A DNA stretch of 64,000 nt, taken from contig NZ_KB899932.1 of the NCBI RefSeq assembly GCF_000378465.1, positions 1 to 64,000 of the forward strand. Direction: 5' to 3'. Below the pieces are notes generated by a model. The model ran no database searches, had not been told where the DNA came from, and saw only the letters and a list, made by a program, of their open reading frames with translations. The stretch comes from Elioraea tepidiphila DSM 17972 (GTDB lineage Bacteria; Pseudomonadota; Alphaproteobacteria; Acetobacterales; Acetobacteraceae). Below are positions 36,154 through 45,931 of the stretch, one piece after another. The translations under genes were made by a program, and so were the position numbers. The stretch's first letter is position 1; every line of letters begins with the position of its first letter.

Positions 36154-37662
36154 ATGGCCGAGACCGAACCCGGCGTGACGCTGATCCGCGGCGCGCGCCT
36201 CGCCGATCCTGCGAAGCGTCGTGCCGAGCCCACCGACGTGCTGATCGAGGACGGCGTGATCCGGGCGGTCGGCGCCGGGCTCGCCGCACCCGCGGGCGCG
36301 CGCGTGATCGAGGCCGCGGGCTATCTCATCCATCCCGGCCTGATCAACGCGCACACGCACGGCCATGGCGGGCTCGCGCGCGGGCAGGGCGACAAGTGGA
36401 CGCTCGAACTGCTGCTCGCGGCCGCGCCCTGGATCGGCGGCAACCGTGCGCTTGCCGACAAGAAGCTCACCACGCAGATCGTCGCCGCCGAGATGGTGCT
36501 GAAGGGCTGCACCGCCGCCTATGATCTCTATTTCGAGTTCCCGCTGCCGACCGCCGAGGGACTCGATGCTGTGGCCGAGGCCTATGCCGGGATCGGCATG
36601 CGCGCGGTGGTGGCGCCGATGGTGGCGGACCGCACGGTGTACGAGGCGATCCCCGGCCTCTACGACGCGCTGCCGGCCGAGCTCCAGTCGCAGGTCGATC
36701 GGCTGCGCCTGCCCGCCTGGGAGCGCACGCTCGATGCCATGCGGGGTGTGCTGAAGCACTGGCGCTGGGCGGGCAAGGACATCCGCGCCGCGGTCGCGCC
36801 CACGATCCCGCATCACTGCTCGGATGGCTTCATGTGCGCCTGTCGCGACCTTGCGCGAGAGCACGGGGTGGGGCTCCATTCCCATGTCGGCGAGAGCAAG
36901 GTGCAGGCGATCACCGGCATGAAGCGCTACGGCAAGACGCTGATTGCGCACATGGACGCGCTCGGCCTGATCAATGAGCGCTTCACCGCGGCGCATGCGA
37001 TCTGGCTGGACGACGACGATCTCAAGATCGTGCGCGACCGCGGCGGCGCGCTCGCGCACAACCCCGGCAGCAACATGCGGCTCGGCAATGGCATGTTCCG
37101 CTTCCGCGCCGCGCGCGACCTTGGCGTGACGGTCGGCATCGGCACGGACGGGGCGAACTGCTCCGACAACCAGAACATGTACGAGGCGATGCGCTACGCC
37201 TCCATGCTGTCGAAGGTGCAGACCCCCGATCCCCGCGCCTGGGCGAGCGTGGAGGAGGTGTACCAGGCCGCGACCGAAGGCTCGGCGCGCGCGCTTGGGT
37301 TCGCCAATATCGGCGCGATCGCACCGGGGAAGAAGGCCGACATCGTCTTCCTCGACCTCGCGGCGGTGAACTGGATTCCGCACAACTGGTCGGTCAACCA
37401 GCTCGTCCACACCGAGGACGGCACCTCGGTGCGCCACGTGATGATCGGTGGCCGGTTCGTCGTGCAGGACGGCCGGCTGCTGACCCTCGACCTTGCCAAA
37501 CTCGCCGTCGAGGCGGAGGCCGCGCGCGAGCGGCTGGAGGCGCTGAATGCCGAGTGGCGCGATCTCTACCAGCGCCTCGAGCCGGTGGTGGCGTCGTTCT
37601 GCCCGGCGCTGGCCGCGCAGCCCTATCACCTCCGCCGCTATCTCTGCGACGCGCCCGGCTGA
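36154..37662 (+). CDS. amidohydrolase of the guanine/SAH/chlorohydrolase deaminase type
   Basis: 502 residues of the metal-dependent amidohydrolase superfamily. Metal ligands H67 and H69 lie in INAHTHGHGG, further His residues are in GLHSHVGESK and AHAIWLDDDDL, and the Asp in GIGTDGANCSDNQNMYEAM. This arrangement fits mononuclear-zinc deaminases such as TrzA/AtzB, SAH deaminase or guanine deaminase. It follows the permease by 14 bases and ends the operon, so the imported compound is probably its substrate: a deaminable, perhaps pyrimidine-like heterocycle. The exact substrate is unknown. Confidence 0.88.
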   Translation: MAETEPGVTLIRGARLADPAKRRAEPTDVLIEDGVIRAVGAGLAAPAGARVIEAAGYLIHPGLINAHTHGHGGLARGQGDKWTLELLLAAAPWIGGNRALADKKLTTQIVAAEMVLKGCTAAYDLYFEFPLPTAEGLDAVAEAYAGIGMRAVVAPMVADRTVYEAIPGLYDALPAELQSQVDRLRLPAWERTLDAMRGVLKHWRWAGKDIRAAVAPTIPHHCSDGFMCACRDLAREHGVGLHSHVGESKVQAITGMKRYGKTLIAHMDALGLINERFTAAHAIWLDDDDLKIVRDRGGALAHNPGSNMRLGNGMFRFRAARDLGVTVGIGTDGANCSDNQNMYEAMRYASMLSKVQTPDPRAWASVEEVYQAATEGSARALGFANIGAIAPGKKADIVFLDLAAVNWIPHNWSVNQLVHTEDGTSVRHVMIGGRFVVQDGRLLTLDLAKLAVEAEAARERLEALNAEWRDLYQRLEPVVASFCPALAAQPYHLRRYLCDAPG

Positions 37663-37994
37663 GGCCGTCTCGCGCCGAGATTGACCATCGCCACGCCGAC
37701 GCCCGACGCGGCAACGGCGAACAGCGACGCCGCGCCGGGCACCTCGCCGAGCAGCACGATGCCGGTCAGCGTGGCGGCTGCGGGACTCAGGCTGCCGAAC
37801 GCTGCCTCCTGGGCGCCGCCGAGCCGTGCGACCGCGATCGCGAAGGCGGCCGGCGCGAGCAGCCCGGAGGCGAGGCGCTGGTAGAGGCCGTGCACGGCGA
37901 TGTCGTGCCAGGGCGCGCTGAACAGGTTTCCCTGAAGACCGGCGAGATAGACCTGCACCAGGCTCGCCGACGAGGCGGCACTGACGAAGGTCAC
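37638..37994 (-). pseudogene. C-terminal half of an EamA/DMT-family transporter, 5' truncated
   Basis: 118 residues from a GTG at 37994, but EamA exporters are about 280-300. The fragment has about four hydrophobic helices and the C-terminal EamA repeat (HGLYQRLASGLLAPAAFAIA, then AAFGSLSPAAATLTGIVLLG and EVPGAASLFAVAASGVGVAM). The frame stays open upstream to about 38085 with sequence (LDPRKLRLRQRGELVTF) that may be the linker to the missing first repeat. No first half exists in the window. Its 3' end overlaps the convergent amidohydrolase by 25 bases. Confidence 0.7.
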
Positions 37995-38101
37995 CAGTTC
38001 GCCGCGCTGGCGGAGCCGCAGCTTGCGCGGATCGAGCTCGATCCGGGCGTCGCGCGCGCGGCGCGCGCTCCTATGTTCACCTGCAAAGCTCGGTGCTGTG
38101 A

Positions 38102-38527
38102 GATCCGGCAGCGCGGCCGCGGCTGCTGCGCGAGGCGCTGGAGCAGGCGCGGATCGCGGTCGCGCTCGACAACCAGGACAGTATGAATCTCTGCGTGCTC
38201 GGCCGGGCGCACTGCTTCCTGCACGAGCATGACGAGGCGATCGAGCTGCTCGAACAGTCGATCGTTCTGAACCCGAGTTTCGTCCAGGGCTATTTCGCGC
38301 TCGGCTTCACCCTCACCTGCTGCGGCCGGGCGGAGGAGGCGCCACCCATAGGCGCCGAGCTGATGCGCCGCGCACCGGGCTATACGCTCGCGACCACGCG
38401 GTCGGACTTTTTCTTCTGTGGTGACGTCGCGCTGATCGAGCGCTGTGTCGAAGGTCTGCGGCGGGCGGGCGTCCCCCAGGGGCCGCCCGCCGCGAGACGG
38501 GGCGAGAGGGCACGAGAGGCAGCCTGA
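38102..38527 (+). pseudogene. TPR-repeat fragment of a cyclase-type protein, 5' truncated
   Basis: 142 open codons between an in-frame TGA (38099-38101) and the stop at 38525-38527, with the first ATG at 38183. The peptide has tetratricopeptide repeats: LREALEQARIAVALDNQDSM, then FLHEHDEAIELLEQSIVLNP, then SFVQGYFALGFTLTCCGRAE. This pattern occurs at the C-terminus of alphaproteobacterial adenylate/guanylate cyclases with TPRs; the ending LIERCVEGLRRAGVP matches those. No cyclase domain is present. It is probably a remnant joined by rearrangement to the EamA fragment; translation from 38183 (114 residues) remains possible. Confidence 0.6.
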
Positions 38528-38534
38528 GCGCGCG

Positions 38535-38648
38535 TCAGCCCTGCGTGCGCCTGGCCGCGTCGGCCAACGCCTTGCCGGCGAGGTGCTTGAAGAGTTCGGG
38601 GCCGATCCAGCGCTGTGCGGAGACGGCGACGGCCTTGTGGGTGGTCAC
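38535..38648 (-). CDS. possible 37-residue protein
   Basis: GTG at 38648 opens a 37-residue frame, VTTHKAVAVSAQRWIGPELF, then KHLAGKALADAARRTQG, with AGGA 7 bases upstream. The amphipathic, evenly mixed composition looks coded, not random, but no family is recognised. It may be the preserved end or start of another broken gene in this region. The rest of 38650-38777 shows no convincing frame. Confidence 0.3.
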   Translation of the reverse strand: MTTHKAVAVSAQRWIGPELFKHLAGKALADAARRTQG

Positions 38649-38777
38649 GGTGCAGATCCTTTCGATCCGGCCCTGCCGGGATGGCGGGGTGCGGACGGAC
38701 CATGCCCGATGGCGCGCACGCGGGCTTGGCGATGATCTTGAGGCTTGCTGGAGAGTCCGTGGAGAGTCGACCCGGCG

Positions 38778-39920
<1,143 letters not shown>

Positions 39921-39924
<4 letters not shown>

Positions 39925-40556
39925 TCGCGCAAACGCGCGGCCTCGACGGGCGCGAAGCCGCGCCGGTGATGCGGGGTCGCGCCGAGGGCCATCAGCGCGG
40001 CCCGGTGCGCGGCCGTCGGATAGCCGCAGTTCGCCGCCCACCCGTAAGCGGGCCAGCGCGCGGCGAGCCGCCGCATGGCGCGGTCGCGCAGCACCTTCGC
40101 CACCACCGAGGCGGCCGCGATGGAGAGGCAGATCCGATCCCCGCCGACGACGCAGCGCACGGCGCAGTCGAAACGCGGGCCGCGATTGCCGTCGATCAGG
40201 ATCATGTCGGGTGCGGGCGAGAGCCGCGCGACGGCGCGCCGCATCGCCAGATAGGTCGCCTGGAGAATGTTCAGCCGCCCGATCTCGGGCACGGAGGCCG
40301 CGCCGACCCCGATCGCGACGCGCCCCGCCTCGCGCGCGTCATCGAGCAGGCGATACGCCGTCTCGCGCTGCGCCCCGCTCATGCGCTTGCTGTCGTCGAT
40401 CCGTCGCGCGAGCTCGGCACCAGGGGGCACGAGGAACATCACCGCGGCGGCGAAGACCGGTCCGGCGAGCGGGCCGCGGCCCGCCTCGTCCACACCGGCG
40501 ATGCGGCCGGCCGCCGCTGCCTCCTGCTCCAGCACCAGGTCGGGCCGGCGCCTCAT
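39921..40556 (-). CDS. rnhB: ribonuclease HII
   Basis: 211 residues. Cleaves RNA in RNA:DNA hybrids, including single ribonucleotides misincorporated in DNA. The catalytic D23-E24 is in [19 protein letters not shown], the third acid is in [10 protein letters not shown] (Asp) and [15 protein letters not shown] is the conserved helix. Length is normal. Gene order rnhB-ccrM is conserved in many alphaproteobacteria. The start ATG overlaps the DUF533 stop by four bases. Confidence 0.95.
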
Positions 40557-41254
40557 CCGCTCGCGTGCGCGGCCGCGGCCTGCTGGTCGAGCGCAGCGCG
40601 CAATCCGGGATCGAGGTTCAGCCGGTGCGCCAGCGCATCGAGGAAGGCGCGCTCGGCCGGGTGGTCGGGCGTGGCGGCGAGCCGGGCGGCGAGCCAGAGT
40701 TCGGCCGCCTGCTCGGGCGTCGCGGCCGCGGCGGCGATCGCCGCCGGGTCGGACGGCGCGTTCATCGCCTGGAAGATCGCGGCCTTCTCCTCCGGCCCGA
40801 GGCCCGCGCGCTCGACCGCCTCGAAGATGCGCCGGCTCTCCTCGGCATCGACATGGCCATCCGCCTTCGCCGCGCCGATCATGCCGCGGATGAGCGCGAG
40901 CGCGAAGGGCTGGCCGTCGGCGCCCATGGTCGCATGCGGCAGGAAGCGCGCATCCGTCGCGGCGATCTCGGCCGGAAGCGGCGGCGCGGTCGGCGCCGCC
41001 TGGCCCTGCTGCCAGGACTGCCAGGCGCGGTAGGCGAGCGCGCCGAGCGCGGCCGCGCCGCCATAGCGCGCGACCTTGCCGGCCTTACCGCCCACCAGCA
41101 GGGCCAGCAGCCCGGCCCCCGCCGCCGCGCCGGCGAGGCCCCCGGGCACGCCCATGCCGGCGAGCTTCTGGTCGGCGTTGGAGAGGGCGCCGGCGGCGCG
41201 GTCGGCCGTGCCGGCGCCGAGGAAACGGTCGAGGAGGGCCTTCGGGTCGATCAT
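40553..41254 (-). CDS. DUF533/YebE-like TerB-domain protein
   Basis: 233 residues. The N-terminal [20 protein letters not shown] and the Gly/Ala-rich hydrophobic stretch ([19 protein letters not shown], about 37-57), a likely membrane segment, are followed by a TerB-like helical domain ([20 protein letters not shown] at about 122-141). This is the DUF533 family. Its E. coli relative YebE responds to envelope stress; the function is unknown. It overlaps rnhB by four bases and follows gmk by 28 bases. Confidence 0.85.
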   Translation of the reverse strand: MIDPKALLDRFLGAGTADRAAGALSNADQKLAGMGVPGGLAGAAAGAGLLALLVGGKAGKVARYGGAAALGALAYRAWQSWQQGQAAPTAPPLPAEIAATDARFLPHATMGADGQPFALALIRGMIGAAKADGHVDAEESRRIFEAVERAGLGPEEKAAIFQAMNAPSDPAAIAAAAATPEQAAELWLAARLAATPDHPAERAFLDALAHRLNLDPGLRAALDQQAAAAHASG

Positions 41255-41282
41255 GGCGCGGAAGATGGCTTCCCGCGGGCCG

Positions 41283-41912
41283 TTACGCCAGCAGCCCCGC
41301 GACGAAGTGAGCGAGCCCGGTCTGGCGGCTGCGCTTCAGCCGTTCGGCCGCCAGGATCGATCGCACGGCGCCGACCGAGAGATCGAAGTCGCGATTGACG
41401 ATCACGTAGCCGTACTCGTCCCAGTGCGCGATCTCGGCCGCGGCCCGGCTCATGCGCCGCGTGACCGTCGCGTCATCATCGAGGCGCCGCGCGCGCAGCC
41501 GCCGTTCGAGTTCCGCCATCGAGGGCGGCAGGATGAACACCGACACCACGTCCTCGGGCAGCGCTTCGCGAAGCTGGCGCGTGCCCTGCCAGTCGATGTC
41601 GAACAGCAGGTCACGCCCCTCGGCGAGCGCGGCCTCGACCGGCGCGCGCGGCGTGCCGTAGCGCGCGCCGAACACCTCGGCGTGCTCGATCAGCCGGCCC
41701 TCGCGCACCGCGGCAAGGAACGCCGCCTCATCGACGAAATGGTAGTCCTTGCCGTCCGTCTCGCCCTCGCGCGGCGGCCGCGTGGTGAGCGAGACCGAGA
41801 GGCCGAGATTCGGGTCGGTCACGCGCAGCGCCCGGCCGATCGAGGTCTTGCCCCCGCCCGAGGGCGAGGACAGCACCAGCAGCAGGCCCCGCCGCGTGAT
41901 CCCGTCACTCAA
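41283..41912 (-). CDS. gmk: guanylate kinase
   Basis: 209 residues. Phosphorylates GMP to GDP. The P-loop is VLSSPSGGGKTSIGRAL (about 13-29), the GMP-binding region is SVSLTTRPPREGETDGKDYH, and the lid segment is VFGARYGTPRAPVEAALAEG. FDIDWQGTRQLREA matches the family. It starts 8 bases inside the upstream yicC gene end (41905-41912), a common pairing in Proteobacteria. Confidence 0.96.
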   Translation of the reverse strand: MSDGITRRGLLLVLSSPSGGGKTSIGRALRVTDPNLGLSVSLTTRPPREGETDGKDYHFVDEAAFLAAVREGRLIEHAEVFGARYGTPRAPVEAALAEGRDLLFDIDWQGTRQLREALPEDVVSVFILPPSMAELERRLRARRLDDDATVTRRMSRAAAEIAHWDEYGYVIVNRDFDLSVGAVRSILAAERLKRSRQTGLAHFVAGLLA

Positions 41913-42813
41913 GGTTCTGCACCTGCTCGCGGAACTGCTCGATCGCCGCCTTGAGCGCGAGCCCCGTCGCGGTCAGCGAGGGCGCGGCCGCCTTGCTGCA
42001 CAGCGTGTTGGCCTCGCGGTTGAACTCCTGGGTGAGGAAGTCGAGCCGCCGCCCGACCAGCGCGCCCTCGGCCAGCAGCGCGCGCGCCTGGGCGAGATGC
42101 GCGTGCAGCCGGTCGATCTCCTCGCGTACGTCGGCGCGCGCGGCAAGCAGCGCGACCTCCTGCGCGAGCCGCTCCTCCGGCAGTTGCGGCACCTGGTCGA
42201 GCAGGGATCGCAGCGCCGCGGTGAGCTTGTCGCGGAGTGCGGCGGGCTGGGTGGCGGCGTCGGCCTCGGCGGTGATCACCAGCGCCTCGATCTCGTCGAG
42301 CTTGGCCGCCAGCACCGCGCCGATGCGCGCCCCCTCCTCGCGCCGCGCCTCGGCCAGCGCCTCGATCGCGGCACGGAAGCTCGCCGCGATCGCGCCGCGC
42401 CGCGCCTCCTCGACCGCCTCGTCGTCCTCCTCGGCAGCCGGCGCGCGCAGCACGCCGGGCAGCGCGAGCACGGCCTCGGCACTCGGCGCCGGGGCATCGG
42501 GGATGCGGCCGCGCACCTCGGCGATCAGCGCGAGCGCGGCGTCCAGCGCGGCGGGATCGAGTGTGGGCCGGGCCGCGCTCTCGTCGCGCCGCACCGTCAG
42601 CGTCGCGGACACGTTGCCGCGGCGCAGGTGCTTCTGCGCCACCTCGCGCAGTGCGGGCTCGATCGCGTCGAGCCCGTTCGGCAGGCGGAAGCGGAGATCG
42701 AGCCCGCGTCCGTTCACGGACTTCACCTCCCACACCCAGGCGATGCCGTGGCCCTCGCCGCGGTGGCGGGCGAAGCCGGTCATCGAGGCGAGGTGCGGGG
42801 AGGGGGCGGGCAT
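41905..42813 (-). CDS. YicC/YloC-family endoribonuclease
   Basis: 302 residues. The N-terminal YicC domain (SMTGFARHRGEGHGIAWVWE, then VNGRGLDLRFRLP) and the C-terminal DUF1732 domain (VALLAARADVREEIDRLHAH, then GRRLDFLTQEFNREANTLCS) are complete. YicC in E. coli is a hexameric ribonuclease that takes part in small-RNA turnover. The start at 42813 is preferred over MTGFARH at 42783; both are possible. A long upstream extension of the frame is antisense to the SDR gene and not real. Confidence 0.9.
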   Translation of the reverse strand: MPAPSPHLASMTGFARHRGEGHGIAWVWEVKSVNGRGLDLRFRLPNGLDAIEPALREVAQKHLRRGNVSATLTVRRDESAARPTLDPAALDAALALIAEVRGRIPDAPAPSAEAVLALPGVLRAPAAEEDDEAVEEARRGAIAASFRAAIEALAEARREEGARIGAVLAAKLDEIEALVITAEADAATQPAALRDKLTAALRSLLDQVPQLPEERLAQEVALLAARADVREEIDRLHAHLAQARALLAEGALVGRRLDFLTQEFNREANTLCSKAAAPSLTATGLALKAAIEQFREQVQNLE

Positions 42814-42855
42814 GGGGTGGCGCCTTGTAGCCGCGAGGGGCCAGGATGGGAAGCG

Positions 42856-43644
42856 ATGGCCGACCTGCCGTTCCGCTCCGTGCTCATCACCGGCGCCTCC
42901 TCGGGGCTCGGCCGCGCGCTCGCGCTCGCCTGCGCGCGCCCCGGCACGGTGCTGCATTGTTCCGGCCGCGATGCCGCGCGCCTGGCCGAGCTGGGGCAAG
43001 CGGCGCGGGCGAAGGGCGCCGAGCTCCGCGCGGTCGTGTTGGACGTGCGCGACGCGGCGGCCATGGCGGACTGGATCAACGGCGCCGGCAGGCTCGATCT
43101 GGTGATCGCCAATGCCGGGGTCTCGGCCGGCACCGGCGGCGGCGCGCCCGAGACGCCGGCGCAGACGCGGCTGCTGGTCGAGACGAATCTGCTGGGCGTG
43201 CTGAACACGGTGCATCCGGCGCTGGCCGCCATGCGCGCCCAGGCGCCGGGGCCGGACGGCGTGCGTGGCCGGATCGCGGTGATCGGCTCGATCGCGGGCT
43301 TCGTCGCCGCGCCGGGCGCGCCGACCTATTGCGCGACCAAGGCCGCCGTCGATGCCTGGACGGTGGCGACCGCCGCGGTGGCCGCGCGCGACGGGGTGGC
43401 GATGACGAGCGTCTGCCCCGGCTACATCCGCACGCCCATGACGGCGGGCAACCGCTTCCCCATGCCCGGGTTGATGGACGCCGACCGCGCCGCCGCGATC
43501 ATCCTGCGTGGGGTTGCGCGGGGGCGGCGCCGGGTGGTGTTCCCGTGGTGGCTGGGGCTCGCGGCGCGGCTCGTGGGCGCGCTGCCGCCGCGCCTCTCGA
43601 CCGCGCTGCTGGGGCGGCCGGAGGGCAAGGCGCCGCTGCCCTGA
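42856..43644 (+). CDS. SDR-family oxidoreductase
   Basis: 262 residues. The nucleotide-binding GASSGLGRALALACA (about 13-27), the NAG motif in VIANAGVSAGTG, the catalytic Ser in VIGSIAGFVAAPG, and the YxxxK motif in PTYCATKAAVDAW are all intact. The C-terminus carries a hydrophobic segment (VVFPWWLGLAARLVGALPPR) suggesting membrane association, as in short-chain dehydrogenases acting on lipids. The substrate is unknown. It diverges from yicC and converges on the ELM1 gene with a 3-base gap. Confidence 0.88.
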   Translation: MADLPFRSVLITGASSGLGRALALACARPGTVLHCSGRDAARLAELGQAARAKGAELRAVVLDVRDAAAMADWINGAGRLDLVIANAGVSAGTGGGAPETPAQTRLLVETNLLGVLNTVHPALAAMRAQAPGPDGVRGRIAVIGSIAGFVAAPGAPTYCATKAAVDAWTVATAAVAARDGVAMTSVCPGYIRTPMTAGNRFPMPGLMDADRAAAIILRGVARGRRRVVFPWWLGLAARLVGALPPRLSTALLGRPEGKAPLP

Positions 43645-43647
43645 GCG

Positions 43648-44592
43648 TCAGTCGAGCAGTCCGCGGGCGCGGATCGCCGCGGCGACGCGGTCGGCCTCAT
43701 CGAGCGGTGTGACCGGGAAGGGCGCGGCAGCAACCCGGAGTGGCCTGGCCCGTCCGGCATTCATCAGGCTCTCGATCATCCGCTCGTGCCGGCCGCGCTC
43801 GCGCGTGGCGACGAACACCGGCGCGGCGGTCGCGCACGCCTCCGCCAGCATCGACACCGAATCGCCGGTCACGACGATCGCGTCGGCGAACGCGAGGTAG
43901 CCGAGATACGGGTTCGGCCCCGCGTCACCCCAGCGGAACAGGCGGTGCGGCCGGTCCGCGAGCGCCGCCGCGATCAGCGCCGTCGCCTCTGTCCCGGTGC
44001 GCCGGCTGGTCGTCACCAGCAGCGACGCGTCGGGGAAGCGGGCGAGCACGCGCGGGATCAGCCGCGCCGCCGTCCCGCGATCGAGCCCCTCGGCGCGCAC
44101 CGGACCGCCAACCAGCACCGCGACGCGCGGGGAGGGGAGTGCCGCGAGCTCAGCCCATTCCGCGCGCGCCTGCGCCAGCACGGCGGCGGAGACCCGGTGG
44201 CAGGCGCCGACGATCTCGATCACGTTCGGCGCCGGGCGGGGCCGGTCATGCCGGCCGAGCACCAGCAGGTCGAACCGCGCGGCGCCGAAGCCCGGCCGCA
44301 TCGCGTGCACCGTGCGCACGCCCCGCTGGCCGAGCCACAGCGCCACCGGCGCCGACCGACGCCCGGCCGAGATCACCAGACGCGGCCACGGGGGCACGAT
44401 CCGCGCCCGCGACGCCGCGTCCAGTCCGGCGAGCGTCGGCCACGGCCACGGCACGCGCGCCCACGCCGACCACCCGAGCTCCACCACCCGGAACGGCACA
44501 CCCAGCCGCTCGGCGATGCCGAGCGCCTGGTTCGCCGTGCCCGCACGCGGGTCGGCCAGCACCCACACTGCCTCGGTTGTGCCCCCGCTCAC
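43648..44592 (-). CDS. ELM1/GtrOC1-family protein
   Basis: 314 residues. VWVLADPRAGTANQALGIAE (about 9-28) and the segment PWPRLVISAGRRSAPVALWL match the mitochondrial-fission ELM1 family, with DAIVVTGDSVSMLAEACATA near 235-255. The fold is glycosyltransferase-like. Plant ELM1 recruits a dynamin; bacterial members have no known fission role and may transfer sugars to lipids. It diverges from pyrE with 39 bases between starts. Confidence 0.83.
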   Translation of the reverse strand: MSGGTTEAVWVLADPRAGTANQALGIAERLGVPFRVVELGWSAWARVPWPWPTLAGLDAASRARIVPPWPRLVISAGRRSAPVALWLGQRGVRTVHAMRPGFGAARFDLLVLGRHDRPRPAPNVIEIVGACHRVSAAVLAQARAEWAELAALPSPRVAVLVGGPVRAEGLDRGTAARLIPRVLARFPDASLLVTTSRRTGTEATALIAAALADRPHRLFRWGDAGPNPYLGYLAFADAIVVTGDSVSMLAEACATAAPVFVATRERGRHERMIESLMNAGRARPLRVAAAPFPVTPLDEADRVAAAIRARGLLD

Positions 44593-44631
44593 GCGCGGCT
44601 ACGTAGGCTGATCCGCTCGAAGGGGACCCGC

Positions 44632-45351
44632 ATGTCCGACCGTCACGCCTCCGACTGGGACCGCGACGCGGCGCTCATCACCGCCCGCATCCTGCTCGAC
44701 ATCAAGGCCGTCAACTTCCGCCCCGAGGAACCCTACACCTTCACCTCGGGCTGGAAATCGCCCGTCTACATCGACTGCCGCAAGATCATCTACTTCCCGC
44801 GCGCGCGCACCAAGATCAGCGACCTCGCGGTGGAGAAGATCGGCCGGCATGTCGGCTACGAGACCTTCGACGTGGTGGCGGGCGGCGAGACCGCCGGCAT
44901 CCCCTTCGCCGCCTGGATCGCCGACCGGATGCTCACCCCGATGGTCTATGTGCGCAAGAAGCCCAAGGGCTTCGGCCGCAACGCGCTGATCGAGGGCGAC
45001 GTGCCCGAGGGGCAGCGCACCCTGCTGGTCGAGGACCTCACCACCGACGGGCAGTCGAAGATCCGCTTCTGCCAGGCGCTCCGCGATGCCGGCGCGATCG
45101 TGAACCACACCTTCGTGGTCTTCTACTACGGCGTGTTCCCCGGCAGCTTCGAGACGCTGAAGGGCATGAACATCGGCCTGCACCATCTCTGCACCTGGTG
45201 GGACGTGCTCGAGGTCTGCCGCGCGCACCCGTATTTCAGCGACGCCGCACTCGCCGAGGTGCGCCGGTTCCTCGACGATCCGGTGACCTGGTCGAAGTCG
45301 CATGGCGGCATCGGCTCGGCCGAGGAGGCGCGCGCGAAGGAGGAGGCGTGA
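44632..45351 (+). CDS. pyrE: orotate phosphoribosyltransferase
   Basis: 239 residues. Makes OMP from orotate and PRPP in pyrimidine synthesis. The N-terminal LDIKAVNFRPEEPYTFTSGW and KSPVYIDCRK are typical. The PRPP-binding loop is TLLVEDLTTDGQSKIRF (about 126-142). It is one of the longer alphaproteobacterial forms with a C-terminal extension of about 30 residues (SKSHGGIGSAEEARAKEEA). AAGGGGA precedes the ATG. Confidence 0.94.
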   Translation: MSDRHASDWDRDAALITARILLDIKAVNFRPEEPYTFTSGWKSPVYIDCRKIIYFPRARTKISDLAVEKIGRHVGYETFDVVAGGETAGIPFAAWIADRMLTPMVYVRKKPKGFGRNALIEGDVPEGQRTLLVEDLTTDGQSKIRFCQALRDAGAIVNHTFVVFYYGVFPGSFETLKGMNIGLHHLCTWWDVLEVCRAHPYFSDAALAEVRRFLDDPVTWSKSHGGIGSAEEARAKEEA

Positions 45352-45384
45352 CTGTGCTAGCCTCACCGTGAAGGAGACGGATGC

Positions 45385-45648
45385 ATGAGCGGCATGGTGA
45401 AGCGGACCGTTGAACTGCCCGAGCAGGTCGATCGCGCGATCGACCAGTTGGCGCGTGCGCTCGATCGTCCCGCGGACTCGGTGGTCGCCGAGGCCCTTGC
45501 GAGCCACGCCGCACAGACCTTCGCCCTCATGGCGCGCTTGGCCGAGGCCGAGGCCGACGCTGCCGCAGGCCGCACCGTCTCGCACGAGGAGGCGATGGCG
45601 CGCCTCGACACGCTGATCGCCGGCATCAGGCCCGACACGCCGCGGTGA
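45385..45648 (+). CDS. ribbon-helix-helix antitoxin
   Basis: 87 residues. MVKRTVELPEQVDRAIDQLA is the beta-strand/helix start of a CopG/ParD-like DNA-binding domain, followed by RPADSVVAEALASHAAQ as the second helix. The C-terminal HEEAMARLDTLIAG should bind the toxin. It represses its own operon in relatives. The start is ATG 45385 (an ATG at 45394 is possible). TGTGCTAG upstream at about 45352-45359 resembles a -10 region. It overlaps the toxin start by GTGA. Confidence 0.85.
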   Translation: MSGMVKRTVELPEQVDRAIDQLARALDRPADSVVAEALASHAAQTFALMARLAEAEADAAAGRTVSHEEAMARLDTLIAGIRPDTPR

Positions 45649-45931
45649 GCCTGCGCTGGACCGACGGCGCATTGGCGGAACTGCTGGATGCTGTTGCCTT
45701 CATTGCCCGGGACAACCCTGACGCGGCAATCCGCATTGCCGAACGCATCCGGCGCAGTGCCGGGCAGCTCCACGGCCTGCCGTTTCTCGGCCGACCCGGT
45801 CGGCGACCTGGCACACGGGAGCTGACCGTCGCCGGCACGCCCTACACGATCGTGTACAGTCTGGCCGGCGAGGAGGTGCTCATCCTTCCGTCTGGCATGG
45901 AGCACGCGCATGGCCCTACGGACAGCCCTGA
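45645..45931 (+). pseudogene. RelE/ParE-family toxin with a frameshift near its end
   Basis: From GTG 45645 the first 80 residues are a normal ParE/RelE toxin (RWTDGALAELLDAVAFIARD, then TRELTVAGTPYTIVYSL). At about 45886-45889 the frame changes. The family's usual ending VWHGARAWP is present but in the next frame (45890-45916), followed by YGQP and stop TGA at 45929. One missing base would restore a 95-residue toxin. In the original frame translation continues for about 120 junk residues antiparallel in character to the next gene, to 46256. It is probably inactive, or a sequencing error. The last 22 bases overlap the next gene. Confidence 0.75.
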
